DNA from: Glandiceps talaboti
Taxonomy: Eukaryota > Hemichordata > Enteropneusta > Spengelidae
DNA length: 64,000 nucleotides
Assembly (NCBI RefSeq): GCF_964340395.1
Contig: NC_135559.1
Location: 20,232,650 to 20,296,649 of the forward strand
Direction of reading: 5' to 3'
Part shown: positions 33,408 through 47,904 of the stretch, one piece after another
Numbering within the stretch: the first letter of the stretch is position 1
Layout of the letters: every line of letters starts with the position of its first letter
Translations under genes and position numbers: made by a program
Notes under the pieces: model-generated
The model's database searches: none
The model's input: the letters and a program-made list of their open reading frames with translations, nothing else
Told to the model about the DNA's origin: nothing

Positions 33408-36400
33408 CATACATACATACATACATACATACACACATGTATTCTTTTTCAAAGGAAAAATTGGCGAGACAGAGAAATGCCAGGTGAAAACCCGAACATT
33501 TCTAAATATACATACATGTACATGGTTTTTCTGTCAATTCACCACTTTCATTATACCGCTATGTGACCTACCACCAGGCGTACCTGGAGGTACGCGAAGA
33601 CACTATTCAATCCGACTGAGAATTTTCAATCTTTTCAATGTCAATCTTTATTCTATCTTGGAAGAGGTATTGTGTCAATTGGGAAATATTACAACACTAA
33701 CATCGAAAGGTGGCATTAGGGCTAGACCATTTGATATCTTGGGGGGGGGCTTGGAAGATTGGTGGAGAGTCATTATTTTTTCCCCACCTGCTTGCCTGTG
33801 AATTAATTTTTTTCTCCTTCGCCTATGTTGGCAACTTCCACCTCTTGTGTGTGAGTGTGTGTGTGTGTGTGGGGGGGGGGGGGTTCTAGGGGGTCTCCCC
33901 CTAGAAGCCCTGAAGGAATTTTACTCCTAAAGGCAATTTTTAGTTTATTCACAGACACTTTCAGACAATACTTTGTAAGCTTTACAAGACAGCTCTAACA
34001 TGTAAAAAGCAACTACATAAGGTTGAAACATTTTTGAAATAAAGTTTCATAGCATCTTAATTGTAAGAGGTGGAGGAAAGAACGTTGATTTGAGACTGGG
34101 ACATGTCTACCTCTTTTTTTGGGGGGGGGGGGTTCTAGGGGGTCTCCCCTAGAAGCCCTGGAGGATTTTTACTCTTAAAGCCAATTTTCAGGCTCTTCAC
34201 AGACACTTTCAGACAATAATTTGCAAACTTTACAAGACAGCTCTGACATGTAAAAATCAACTACATATAGTTGAAACATTTTTTAAATAAAGTTTCATAG
34301 CATCTTGACAGTAAAAGGTGGAGGAAAGAACTTTGATTTGAGACTGGGACATGTCTACCTATTATGAGGGACCTAGGGGGTCTCCCCCTAGAACATAGAA
34401 GCTTCAGTGAAGTTTTTACCAATTTTGGTGAATCTTATTGTTGGTTTAACGAATGAGTAGCCTCTGGGGTGAGGGAGTCCAAGAGGTTTCCCCCTGGCAG
34501 ATCTGGAGTTTTTTGTTCCTATTTGGGAAATTTTTAGGTTATTCATAGCCTCTGAGGTAATATTGCTAAGCTTCGAAAAGCTAAAGTAAGTATAACTTTT
34601 TAAATAAGTTTTCCATGTTATAAAAGTGGGCCTGTAACATTGGTATAGGGGCATTGATATTGCATGTATAGTAAAGTCACTGGTATGTTAGGGCACAGGA
34701 TATCAAGTGGTCCACCCCTTAGTTTTGCAATCAGCAATATGTAACAATGATGTGAATACCTTCTGGAAACAGTCACCAGTACTTGTGCAGTTCACGCACA
34801 GTGAGTCAAAAATCTTGAGGAACACTTGATTACTTTCCACCTCACCATCGTTACTGAGTGAGATCCCGAATGCTTTATACATGACTGTTGTTAGGGAATC
34901 TGGGAGTGATCGTTTATGGATTTCAGTCAGAGGTAGATAACAGTACGCTTGATAAGCAGTGAAGAAGTCTGCTGATGTCTTCCAGATCTTTCCTGTCTCC
35001 TCCCAGCTCAGTGAATCTGATAAATACTGTATGGATGATATAAAACAACGTTTGAAAGAGTTAAGAGTTTATCACAGTGTACCTTAACGAAGAAGGGCTT
35101 TTAACATGTCAGCTACTCTTCTTCAAACAATTGTGCATGTGTGTGATTATTGAAACTACACAGTGTATACATGTTAGGGTACCCTATTTTTTTCTACACA
35201 ACTGTTTCTCATTACCCGACCGACCAAAATTTCGAGTTCCGACATCAAAATAAAAGTTTTTATATTTTCGCCTACCCTAAATATTTTGCTGAACAGCACC
35301 CTCTATGACAAGAATAAGCAAAGGTCTGGACTGTCTCTGTCATCTACAGTCATGGCGGCGGCGGCGATACTTGTTCAGGAACAGAGCATTTCTTTCATGA
35401 CGGAATTTACTCAAGTGGGGGGGGGGGCATGCCAATTGTGTTGAGAAGTTGGAATATAAAAGAATAGGGTCACCCTTATCAAACAATTACATATATTTAG
35501 GGAATAAGCAGAATTTACCATGGGTTGAGGAGAAAATAGTTTGGTCAAAAATTCTTTTGCAGCCCTACTTACTCAATTGCTAGAGCTTAAAAATATCTAC
35601 CAATCTATCAATTAATCTATCACATAATCAATACGTTGAATTACAGATAAAATTCATAAGGCACATACTTTGAAATCTTTGACAATGCATGTCAGGTCTT
35701 CCGAGTTCAGAAGTCCAGATGCTTGTATGGAGACGCGCTCACACGGTCTAGTTTTGACGTCACAGAGGTCGCCTGATAGAATCTTATTCACTACAGGTGG
35801 CACACCAATCTCAATACTACAGTCTACAGCTGTATAACCCTCGTCACATGTACAGTTTCCATCCATACCACATTGTCCATGACTACTACAGTGATTTGGG
35901 CAAACAGCATTGACGACTGACGTAGGAGGAGCAAGTTCACCATCGTCGTTTGGTTCCCATAGACTAACATTACTGTAGAACTCAAATAGACAGGCACCTT
36001 CTATTGTTGTACGTATAATATCAACAGAGGTAAAGTCGTCCATAACCTGATGAGTTTGACAGTAAAACAAAGTAAATATAAACAATTATGTATAGACGAC
36101 TAACATATATTGAATAACTTTTAGAAAAAAATAGTCTGGTATCTACAAGTCTGATGGTTTATGATTGAATGAGAACATTTTACCCGTAAAGGTTTGAGAT
36201 TGTGATATTTATGTCTGGACTGGACTGGTCTGGACTGTCTGTCTGTCTGTCTGTCTGTCTGCCTGTCTGTCTGTCTGTCTGTATGTCTGTCTGTCTGTCT
36301 GTCTGTCTGTTTCACTAATACAACATCTTGTAGATATGATAGGTTTGGTTTTCTAACCATGGACACATTTACATAATATATTTACCATAATTAGGCAATT

Positions 36401-39400
36401 GATAACTTTATACCAAAGGTATGTTTAAATCAATTTAATTTTGTAGAAGTTTTTAAAACCATTTCTTTATTGTGTTGTGACATACTTATTGATAATTCAA
36501 GTACAAATGATTAAGAACGATTGCAGACTCCTCGCAATAAGAGTGGTATAAAATCATACTTGGTGCCGATAAAATGGCTCACATATACATGTGAAAATAT
36601 CAAATAGCTGTTTTTTATAACTAAACCAGGTATTGGGATCCTGATTGTCTGAATGCACCTTTCATTACTAGAGACACAATCTACAACAGATTGTAAGATA
36701 CGTCATGTTTTTTTCAGCTCTGTCTGGCTTCCAAACCATGACTTAGATTAAACTACCCTGCATCCTATAGACGCAATGCAGATTTGGATGCAGGCACTGT
36801 GAGAAGTGTGGACGAATAATACTGTATATGCTTGAGAAGATACCACCTACACCAGCATGTAGAACCACATATCACTGGTAATGAACAACAACAAAACAGA
36901 TCAAATACCAAATCATTTCAATTCAGCAAGCCACTCCCTTGCCGACTTCAAAATAGTATGACTTCAAAAGATATGGGAGAACAAAACATACAGACTAACA
37001 AGTGAAAGCTTCTGGATAAACAAAACTCAACACATACGGAGAAAACGGAATAAACAGCAAACAATAGCAACTTTTCTGATTACCATTTTGAGTTACGTGA
37101 CTGGACATAAGCGATAATTAGGATTGGCCCTCAGTAGGCAGTTCTACTAATCCTGAGCGAAACGTCTTTGCCAGAAACATTTTACTGTTTATTATATAGA
37201 TGTTCAAATGAAACTGCTTAGTGAGTAGACTCATGTAAACAACAAATTTCTCCTTACCAAAATATCGAAAACACAATCATCTACAGATGAGTTGATCAGA
37301 TCATTGACTGCATCAAGGTCCACACATGTGCCAATGATGTTAGACTGGTTAAGGGCATTGTTGCATCTCTGTATGGCCTCTTCTTCACTAATACCAGAGG
37401 GCGTTGGCCAAGTAAGGTTTCTTGCGTCAAATTCATTGTCATTATCGTCAAACTCGTATTGGTACGGATCGTATTCATCGTCGTCATTGTATCCTTCATC
37501 CACAGCTCTTCTCTTTCGAAAGACATCTTCACAAGTAGTGACTTCTTTTCCACCACTATATCCACCCATAGGTTTTCCACTACCTGTACAAATTGCGATG
37601 ATACCTTCATCTTCATCTTTTTTACACTCACACCTGGGATAGTCATCTGATTCTGCTTCACCAGGTGTTGGCCTGTTGTCTGGATAAAATAGACTCGTTC
37701 CTTGGGCCAACCTTTAAGAAAACAGAAAATAATTGGTCGTAAGACCTTTAAAAACTTTATGAACTCTAAGGACTCAAGTATAGTAAATACGATACACTAA
37801 ACCAGATGTGCACTGCCTTCCGTAAGGGCAAGCCTCTAGCGTTTTGTTCATACACACACAGTAATTGTTGTAGACTAAATTCCTAGCAATAGCTATCTTA
37901 CGTGATATACCCCTTAATTGGCAAATTAATTATAACACACTATATGAAATTTGAAGCTTGCATACTTAAGATATTGCCCAATTTCCTAATATTATCAATT
38001 ATACAAATGAATAATTAATGTAGCTACATAAACAAGCATTGTAGGACATGTGCATTTTGTTATTATCAATATATGTGCCAAATAATATGAAATTGTATGC
38101 TTGTATTCTATAGATAGTGTCTACAAGTCTTAACAGTCTTCACTGGCTTCGCACAGCATCATGGTTTGTTGTATGTAACCGGTGGGGGAGCACCAGACAA
38201 AGAGATTGGAATACTAATAGTTGAATTATTAGATGATTTTTGAAGTTAGTGATGATTGTGACAGACTCGAGGGAATAAGCAGGAAACGACACAAGCTGAA
38301 GAGAAATTTGTAGCTGCTGGTTCTGGTACAGGTAAAAAATAAAGTGAATGTTTAGCTAGTTTTTACAAATATGCATGTTATCATAAATACAAAAAAAAAT
38401 TAAATTCTTGCAAAATAACTCCACATATATAAAGACACCATATGTGGAAGTATGGTTTCCCTGAAGATTTATTCATCTTGAAAAGTAGTACTGTGAACGT
38501 ATTTGAACTTATCAAGACCAGATATTGATGTAAGATTGATTCCTATATACACGTGTGTAAGTTGTGCCCACAAAAAAGGATAGAAATACATTTTTACTTT
38601 ACAGCAACTATATGTTTTTATACATATGCAAAAACAGGATGGCCGAAGGACACACATCATTAAAATAAATTACCTGTATGAATTTGGAAATTCTATCGGC
38701 AGGCATTGTGTGTATCCACCGCAATTATCCCTTTTCCACGACTCTGAATCTTTGTCAAAGTAATCAAAATCATCGAGGGGCGAGTCATTAAAGAGTCCAC
38801 ATAGTCCTTCGATTTTATCTGACATGCCACCATTTACGTCAATGTATACATTAGTGTAGTAGGATGTATACAGCGTTGCACGTACTCGTTGTCCACTCGG
38901 AGTATTTATCTATAAAATGAATTCAATTTGTTTTAACCATGTTCAAAATGAAGTCATGACTCTTTCACTGTGACATTTCTAATATAAAATGGAATCCACG
39001 TCTACTACACTCGCATTGTACAACCGACATTTGTTATAAACTGACAATATTTGTAATACATTTTGTGAACAATGGATTCAAAATTGCCGATATCTGTACA
39101 AAGTTTCATAAAAAAATAAATAAAATAATAATAAACCTGCCGAAATTTGCAATAAAAGAACAAATTAAGGCGGTCCCTACTGGCTTTTAGAGAAGTTTAC
39201 AATAATGTCATTCTGAGGCCATTTGGCTCGTCAAGTTCTCAGTCAATATGCCATTCGATCATCCTATCATTCAATAATGAATCTACCTACCTACCTACCT
39301 ACCTACCTACCTACATACATACATACATACATACACACATACATACATACTTACCTACCTAAGTTACCTACCTACCTACCTACCTACCTACGTATGTATG

Positions 39401-42400
39401 TGTCTTTTCACGAATTCATCACTCGATCAATACTTCGTGCTTGATTATATTGCTGACAAAACGAGCCACTGGTCATATACCCTCTATTCTCAATCTAATG
39501 GTAAAATTAATTTACACCAGCCTTTTGGCAGTACTATGTATTATGTTAAACGAGCGTTTTCATTCTGTGCCCCTCGTCCATGAAATAAGAAATAAGTTGT
39601 ATCTTAATCTTAATTTTAATCTTTATCTCTTATAAAAAGCACATTACATTAAAAATAATCATAAATAATGTACTCGCTTTGCCATCACAGATCCGAACTG
39701 CTTCTTACATTCTTAGATCTTTGTTAGCATTAGGCACTTTGTACATTTTACCTTTATGTATGTATGTGTACATTTTTACAAATATTTTCATAATATCGGG
39801 ACATTTTAACAGTTTTCAGATGGTGTATTTTTGTATCCTGTCAGTACATGTACAGCGCGTTGTGATTATTTTTTTAATGTTATGTGCTTTTTATAAGAAG
39901 TAAAGGTTAAGATTTAGACTAAGATGAAACTTATTTCTTATGAACATTGCATTTTGGCCAATTTACTTATTATTTCATTATGGAAGACTAACCCAACAAA
40001 AGAGATAATATTAAAACAAAATATTTTATGAATTTGATCTGTAATATTTAAAGATGATATTTAGTTGAGTAATGATGGCCTATTAAAACATATTTTAGTT
40101 CTGGATAGTCATAAAAATGGTCATAAAAGACACAATTATTCTTACAAAAAGAAAATGAGCGTTAACCTACCCTTAACTCACTTCCGTCTTGAGATATGGT
40201 CACCTGGAAAGCTGTATTACAGTTTTGTGGATCGCGGTACACTTTTATCAAAGGTGGCTTTTGTGGCCCGCCGCAGAGGTCAACAATCGCTACTTCATTG
40301 CCCTCTCGAACTGCTATAGCACAGTTACAAGATGGATTCCATGATGAGGCGGAATTACATTTACGTAGGCGGGCATGTACCTAGAGGAACAGATAAACTG
40401 TGTCAGTATAGCCTTACAGTAACAGTGAATGCTGTCAATTAAAAAATCTCGAAAACTATTCAGCTTAGGAAGTAACTCTGTTGGCAGTATCTTTTATGAA
40501 CAATTTGTTCTGAGGTTTAACTTTTGAAGCAAAAGTTATGAAGATATCAAAATTACCGCCAAAGAGGGCGCAAAGTTTGCTTAACTAGAACAACAAAGCA
40601 AACTATGAACATTTCTGTACATTTAACAGAATACAGTACGTAAAACAAGGACGCACTCATTTTTCAACGGAAGGTTATTAGTTTGAGTCTGACTTGGCAG
40701 TCATTAGAGAGGTGCGTGATACTACACTTGACCTCTACAGTATAACGCGGACGTGGTTTTATTTGTGATATAAAACAGCATTTTCAGAGATTCAAAAATG
40801 AATTCGAAGTTGCAGGTGACGTATAAGTATGTTATTTGCCAAACACTGTTCTACATCTTGCTGCTCGAGTTTATTTTTTTGGTATAACGGAAAAATGACC
40901 TCTCGCAGCAAGATATAGAACGATATTTGGCAAATAACATACACTTATATTACCAATAAAAAGTTTATGACTGTTCAATTCTGAGAGTGTGTTAACTTAT
41001 TGCTGAATAACAAATATGTAAATGGACTTCAAATGCACTAAAAAGTTGAAATTTAATTTTTAAATACCAGCTGGACATTTAACATGTCACCTGCTGAATG
41101 CAAGCTCATACGCAGCACTACCGTAAAAAAGTTCAAGCATTCAATACTAACAATATACATCGTATTTAAGGGCAGATTTGTCAATAAACAATACAAATAT
41201 GAATTACTATTTCTGTTCGGCGAAATTTCTATGTCAATAGAACAACTTTTTGGTTGCTTTTTAAAACATCGGTTCCAGGTGAGGGCTATATTTTAGAAAA
41301 TGTGATAAGGGGAGGCTCACATTTTACTATCACTCATTGTATTGTCTAATTTAGCATTATGTTTTGAAAAATGGCATTACATCCCACTGCTGCCACATCA
41401 GTTAGGGTTAGAGTTAGGTATCGTAATATTAGACCATGTCAATCAAATCGCTGCTGACAACAATATAGTGAATTAAGCGTCAGGTATGATGTGAGGAGAG
41501 AATCAAGTCACAAGTAAAACTGGCATCTAGTGTTTGGGAGTTAATGTTCTGGCCTTCAGTTCAGCCAACGAGATCCCAACACAGGCATTATTGACTAATG
41601 CATTGCAAAGTTTGCATAAATTCACTACAGTGGTAGTAGTTTGAAAATAACCAATACCTTTAAAACGTTCAACATGGTGGCAGCGGTGATATTAAGTCCT
41701 TTAAAGCATTTATTCTGGGACTAGTATCCTTTTCCATATGTGGCAGTATTTAAACAATATTTTAAAAATATTTAACAAGGAGAGGATCGCGTTTAAAGAG
41801 AAAATAAATTGAGGGAGGAACAATTTTTAGCATGACGGATTTGGGGGTGGTGGTCATATTTTACACAACCGTCTGGGCCTGAATTTCCCCGTCCCTCCCC
41901 TTGTAATTACTGAATTCTTCCTTAATTGGTGTCATAAAATGTACAGTATCTTGTGAGTGTACGTACTGTAAAGTTGTGATTGTTAACTCCTTCCCTCGGT
42001 TTTACCATCACATAATCACCAGTACCATACCAGTCATACACTCTGTGAATAGGTCAAAAATAACATCAATGCTTTCCGTCAAGGCAAAAGCAAGATTTCC
42101 GAATATGTTTTTTTTTACGTGTATTATCAGATATTTTCATGAAATTCTAAGTAATCATACATGTCATCCTCCTCCGCTCCATTCATAAATTACTATTCAA
42201 TTCATTTCAATAACTTTATTTATCCCAAATGAGCAATTTCATTTATGATTAAAATTAAAGACTCTGCCAACTTGCTGTATAGTATACGTGCAAATTTGTT
42301 ATCATAATGTGTTCCAAATTGTATAACAATTGAACATATACAGATGTATTGCCCGGTTATCAAAATCAATAATATTACAAATGACCCTATAAGGTTAAAA

Positions 42401-45400
42401 GCTATGATCTGTGTAAAGTTCACTCTAAGTCTATGTTTATAAATTTAGCTTCATTTTGCAAAGTGTGACGGGTAAATAAATCAATCAAATCGTATTCCAA
42501 AATCAGATTTTAATCAGATTGGGTAAACATATGCTTGGGATAGTGAACATTTCGCATATAGGAAAACCGATATTTTGTCATTCTTGTTTGTTGCATAGAA
42601 TCATTTGTTGATATCGATTGCATTCACTCTGTTGTTCATGTTTGTCAATATGTGTTGTTCTTGTTGTTTGAGTTTGTGAGTACGCCCCAAATAACTTTTA
42701 ACGTAGACTGGAAAGACGTTATTCTAATTTTATGTATTTAGTTGTAACGTTTTTTTAATTGTTTGCCAATAACAAAACAGAAATCTCGCGTGGCTGCGAA
42801 ATCTCGCGTTACTACGTAAACCACTCGATTTGAATGATGACGTCATTGAAATGAAAATGATGTTACTCATGGGAGGCTTCGCAGTCACGCGAGATATCAA
42901 TTGTTTAAAGGGCAAGCCGATAAAAAACATCATAAATAAATAAATAAATTAGAATGACGACTTGACCAGTCTCCTAATAATGGTTGCGGGACTCATATCC
43001 ACATGGTGCACTTCATGATTGATAGCAAGAGGTATAGGTAGGTATGGAAAGCCACAACTGACTTAAGTGTGCAATTACTATTATTGTATGTGCAAATACT
43101 ATGTTATTATGTGCATTCAATAGTTTATTATGTGCTTACCTTAAATTATTATGTGCATACTGTATTATTCTATGTACAGTTACTATTACTATATGTGCAA
43201 ACACTATGTTATTATGTGCATTAAATAGTTTATTATGTACAGTTACTATTATTGTATGTGCAAACACTATGTTAGTATGTGCATTTAATAGTTTATTATG
43301 TACAGTTACTATTATTGGATGTGCAAACACTATGTTAGTATGTGCATTTAATAGTTTATTATGTACAGTTATTATTATTGTATGTGCAAACACTATGTTA
43401 TTATGTGCATTGAATAGTTTATGTACAGTTACTATTATTGTATGTGCAAACACTATGTTATTATGTGCATTAAATAGTTTATTATGTGCAAATATTAAGT
43501 TATTATGTGCATACTGTATTATTATATGTACAATTACTATTATTATATGCGCTAACACTATGTTATTATGTGCAAATCTTAAGTTATTATGTGCATACTG
43601 TATTATTATATGTACAGTTACTATTATTATATGCGGTAACACTACGTCGTTATGTGCATACAGTAGTTTATTAAGGGCTTTCGTTAAGATCCCCCGCTAG
43701 AGGGCACACTTTCTCGCCGATTCAAACACGCACGCGCAGACTCGAGTTGCTGTTGTGTTATCCTTTTGTGAGCACGTCCCGTCGTCGTCTGTCATGGAGT
43801 CCCACGTCTGTTCTGTCAGATTTAGGTCTGTCAGCTTTCACAGCACGTTTCTTGACAGAGGGAGTCACTTTCTCTCATGTGCTCGACATGACTGAGGAAA
43901 ATTTAATAAGTTTTCCTTTCCTTTTCTGACCCAAGAAAACATATTTCAGGATTTTTGTTGCAATATCTCAATGACACAGTCAATATCTGAAGGGGACTAT
44001 TTGGTTTCTGTAAATTAAGACAATTTAAAAAACAAGACAGGAGTCAATAGACTAGTGTTAAAATCTAGTGTTTTTCTTTCAATATAAATCTCTTATAAAG
44101 ATGTACAAATAAATCTTTCTCAAGTTGAGAATGAAAATTGAGGAACAACAAATATAACGAAATACAAAAAATGATATCTTCCCTGAGAACTTACAGGAAT
44201 TGACTGATTCAAAGAAAAGCAAGTTTAGTACTGATCAGAGTTGATTTTGGAACTGTTCTATAATTTAAAGTTGTAATTTAACGTAGACAGACGTCTTTCA
44301 TACTAACTGCTAATTCTTCTACTTGCACAGAACAAGTTATTTAGAGGTACAGTTGTGAACCATTGTGACGTGGTATAAGTATGAACAACGCATTCAAACT
44401 TAATGATTAATTAAAAAAAAATTGCACTGCTACTCCATTTGAAAAAAAAATTGATGCAGGACTGACAGTAGAAAAAAAAATTGCTGTCACTCTGACTGGG
44501 AAAAAAAATTGCTCCCATACCTACTTCCTCCATACCCCCCCCCCCCCAGAAATCAAACGGTTCTCCCCTTAGTTACGGTAGATCTCGATCTAGACGTCAC
44601 TAGGCGATCTAGTTGCCGCACGAGTTGGACCCCCTGTCAGCTCCCAGGCCCGGCCCGCCCCAAAGCTTCCCGGCACCGACTTCTTAAATCAAGTCGGTCA
44701 TACCCAATCTTCTGACACCAAAACTTATTAAATTTTCCTCAGTCATGTCGAGCACATGAGAGAAAGTGACTCCCTCTGTCAAGAAACGTGCTGTGAACGC
44801 TGACAGACCTAAATCTGACAGAACAGACGTGGGACTCCATGACAGACGACGACGGGACGTGCTCACAAAAGGATAACACAACAGCAACTCGAGTCTGCGC
44901 GTGCGTGTTTGAATCGGCGAGAAAGTGTGCCCTCTAGCGGGGGATCTTAACGAAAGCCCTTAATAAACTACTGTATGCACATAACGACGTAGTGTTACCG
45001 CATATAATAATAGTAACTGTACATATAATAATACAGTATGCACATAATAACTTAAGATTTGCACATAATAACATAGTGTTAGCGCATATAATAATAGTAA
45101 TTGTACATATAATAATACAGTATGCACATAATAACTTAAGATTTGCACATAATAACATAGTGTTAGCGCATATAATAATAGTAACTGTACATATAATAAT
45201 ACAGTATGCACATAATAACTTAATATTTGCACATAATAAAATATTTAATGCACATAATAACATAGTGTTACCGCATATAATAATAGTAACTGTACTTATA
45301 ATAATACAGTATGCACATAATAACTTAAGATTTGCACATAATAAAATATTTAATGCACATAATAACATAGTATTTGCACATACAATAATAGTAATTGCAC

Positions 45401-47857
45401 ACTTAAGTCAGCTGTGGCTTTCCATAGGTAGGACTTAAATACAAACATGCCCTTCCCACTGAGAATATTTTTCCTAGATGACGGCAGCTTGTTTGGTGGC
45501 GAGCTAACATTTATATCCGTCCAGTTTCGTAGGTGCGTGCTAATGGTTGCAAATGTCAACAGGTAAAGGGTGTTTGATAAAATTTTCTTTCATCGTGTAA
45601 AAAAAAACACATTTTACCTGGTGCACCCATCCCTTTTTTGAGAGTAGTGATTTATCCGGCAGAATATCATAATGAATTTATTATGAAACGTAAAGGGTTG
45701 GCATATCAATTGAAAGCTATCTTTCTTACCTCTTATTAAAGGTCGTGTAATGAGGGTCGCCCCAGGCAATACATGATGCAGACGGTTTATCCCTTCTTTG
45801 AACCTGTAAGGAATTAACATAAAAACATAAAGTTCAACAATTAGGTGATTCTGTGTGAACATATCATGCTAGGGAAAGTGCAGTTTCTTACAAGTCAAGT
45901 TTATGATAAAGTTCCGACTGTACGTATGTCAACAAACCAGCCAGATGATTTAAGACGTACGTACGTATACATTTCCCTTTTATTACATTCTAATATATGT
46001 TCATGATTTTCATCAAAATCTAAAGAGCTAATGATAAGAATTCGTCCCAATATATCCTAGAGCCATCAACTAATAGTAAATTATGTAATTTGATGAGAAC
46101 AGATATTGAAAATGGTACCAGTTGCGTTTAAACATAACTATGTACGCTACCTGTATTAAGTATTGTTGATAAATGGCGAAATCATTTAGCCTTGATAGCC
46201 ATTCACCCTAGCACCACCTAGGACTCGCCGCTATTTCTATCTATATGTACAATGTATAGTGATTGCTATGGGCATAGCCAGGGTTGCTATGCCTATTTGC
46301 CATAATTGTGGTCATTCGTTGTAATACCCATATTTATGTAACCATTGTAAAATATAGTAATCCCCATCTCCCATCCCTTAGAACATTAGTGGTCTGGACG
46401 CCTTATCACCTGTAGGTAAATTATCATCAGAATTGGTCTACATCTCTGCTGTCCATCAACGTACGAGGTAAGTACATGTAGTTATAACTATTACCTTCAT
46501 TCTTATCAGTACGAGGGAACTATATTTCATTACATCTTTGGAAAACTAACACGTTTACCAGTCTAAGTAGAATAAAGTGTTTTCAATTGACAATTGTCAA
46601 GCTCGCAAAGTTCACCTTTATTGGTATAGTTTATTAACTAAGTATATTATAAAGACCTCTCTCTGTTCACCTTCCAGGTATGTATCTACATGCAGAACCC
46701 CCTGGAGATCTAGAGTCTTATCAAATTCCAAAATTTTTTACTTACAGTCACATAGGTCGGACGATGACAGCTAAAATAGAATGGATTAAATTTAATGAAT
46801 TCGTCAAATTCAAGAATGTATGTTTCTTGTGGATTTTTCTCCGAGTGTTCTTGGTCGTACCGATAAGCGATTCGAAATTCCTTAAGAATACCCATGTCTT
46901 CATTGGAATGGAAATCAACTCTGCAGTGGTCACCAAGTTTGTCCTTGGGGTTAGATTTCAACCAAGCTGACACGTCACACGTGTCAGAGCCGCCGGGGTC
47001 ACATTTTACGTAGACGGTTGTGTAAAGATAAATAGATTGGGGATCACCATTTTCTTCCAAATATACAACTGAATCATTTGCCTGCAATTATGAATATTCA
47101 TTTGCACTTACTTTTACAATATCAAAAACCAGATGTAAATTAAAACCAGATGTAAACCGAATGCCTTCCGTAAAATTTGCTGTACACATCCTATAGCCTT
47201 TGTTATGATTACTATACAAAAATATCTGAAATTTCAAGGTGTTGTAAAGAGATATGACACATATGTTTTATGAAATAACGAAGCATGCATCAACATATTG
47301 TGCAATTACCTAAAACCATATTAAACCCGCACTGGCTGCAACTGGGACATTTCCTTTCTCAAGTAACCGAAGATATATTCACTAAATATTCGTCAATTAC
47401 ATAAAAAGACACTCTACCTGTATTAGTGGTCAGTGTAGAGACAAGTTTAAATCTTGAGCAAAAGCTTGGTTTTGAAACTATAGCTATGTGAAAACTACAT
47501 TAGTTGTCACTGGAGTATCTTTATTCACTCAGACACCACATTAAAATTGTTAAAATCATTAATTATGCAAATGAGTCACTAAAACTGCAACTATATTATC
47601 ATACTTTATATGCCACATGCAATTTGTTAACATTATAAATGTAGGTTCCAATTTTGAAATTATATTGAAGCGTGCTTTCTAAGATATAGCCTAATTACCG
47701 GAAACCATTAATTGTGCAATTGCACAATATAGCTATATAGCGCATTAATATTCATGGAATGTTTACCAAAATCTAATCAGTTCTAGTCATTAACCTAAAG
47801 AAGATGTGCACCGAATTTCATTTGCATTAAACCAGTCGTTTTTGCGAAAGTGCTAAC

Positions 47858-47904
<47 letters not shown>

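Noticed and set aside
37292-37661. Frames overlapping the acidic-linker exon on the plus strand and in another minus frame
   Set aside because: Shadows of the VWDE-like exon at 37258-37711, which is supported by splice phase and family motifs.
43101-43700. 199-codon frame with repeated Leu-Leu-Cys-Ala words
   Set aside because: It is the tandem array of the foldback arm; it is open on both strands and mirrored in the right arm at 44934-45368.
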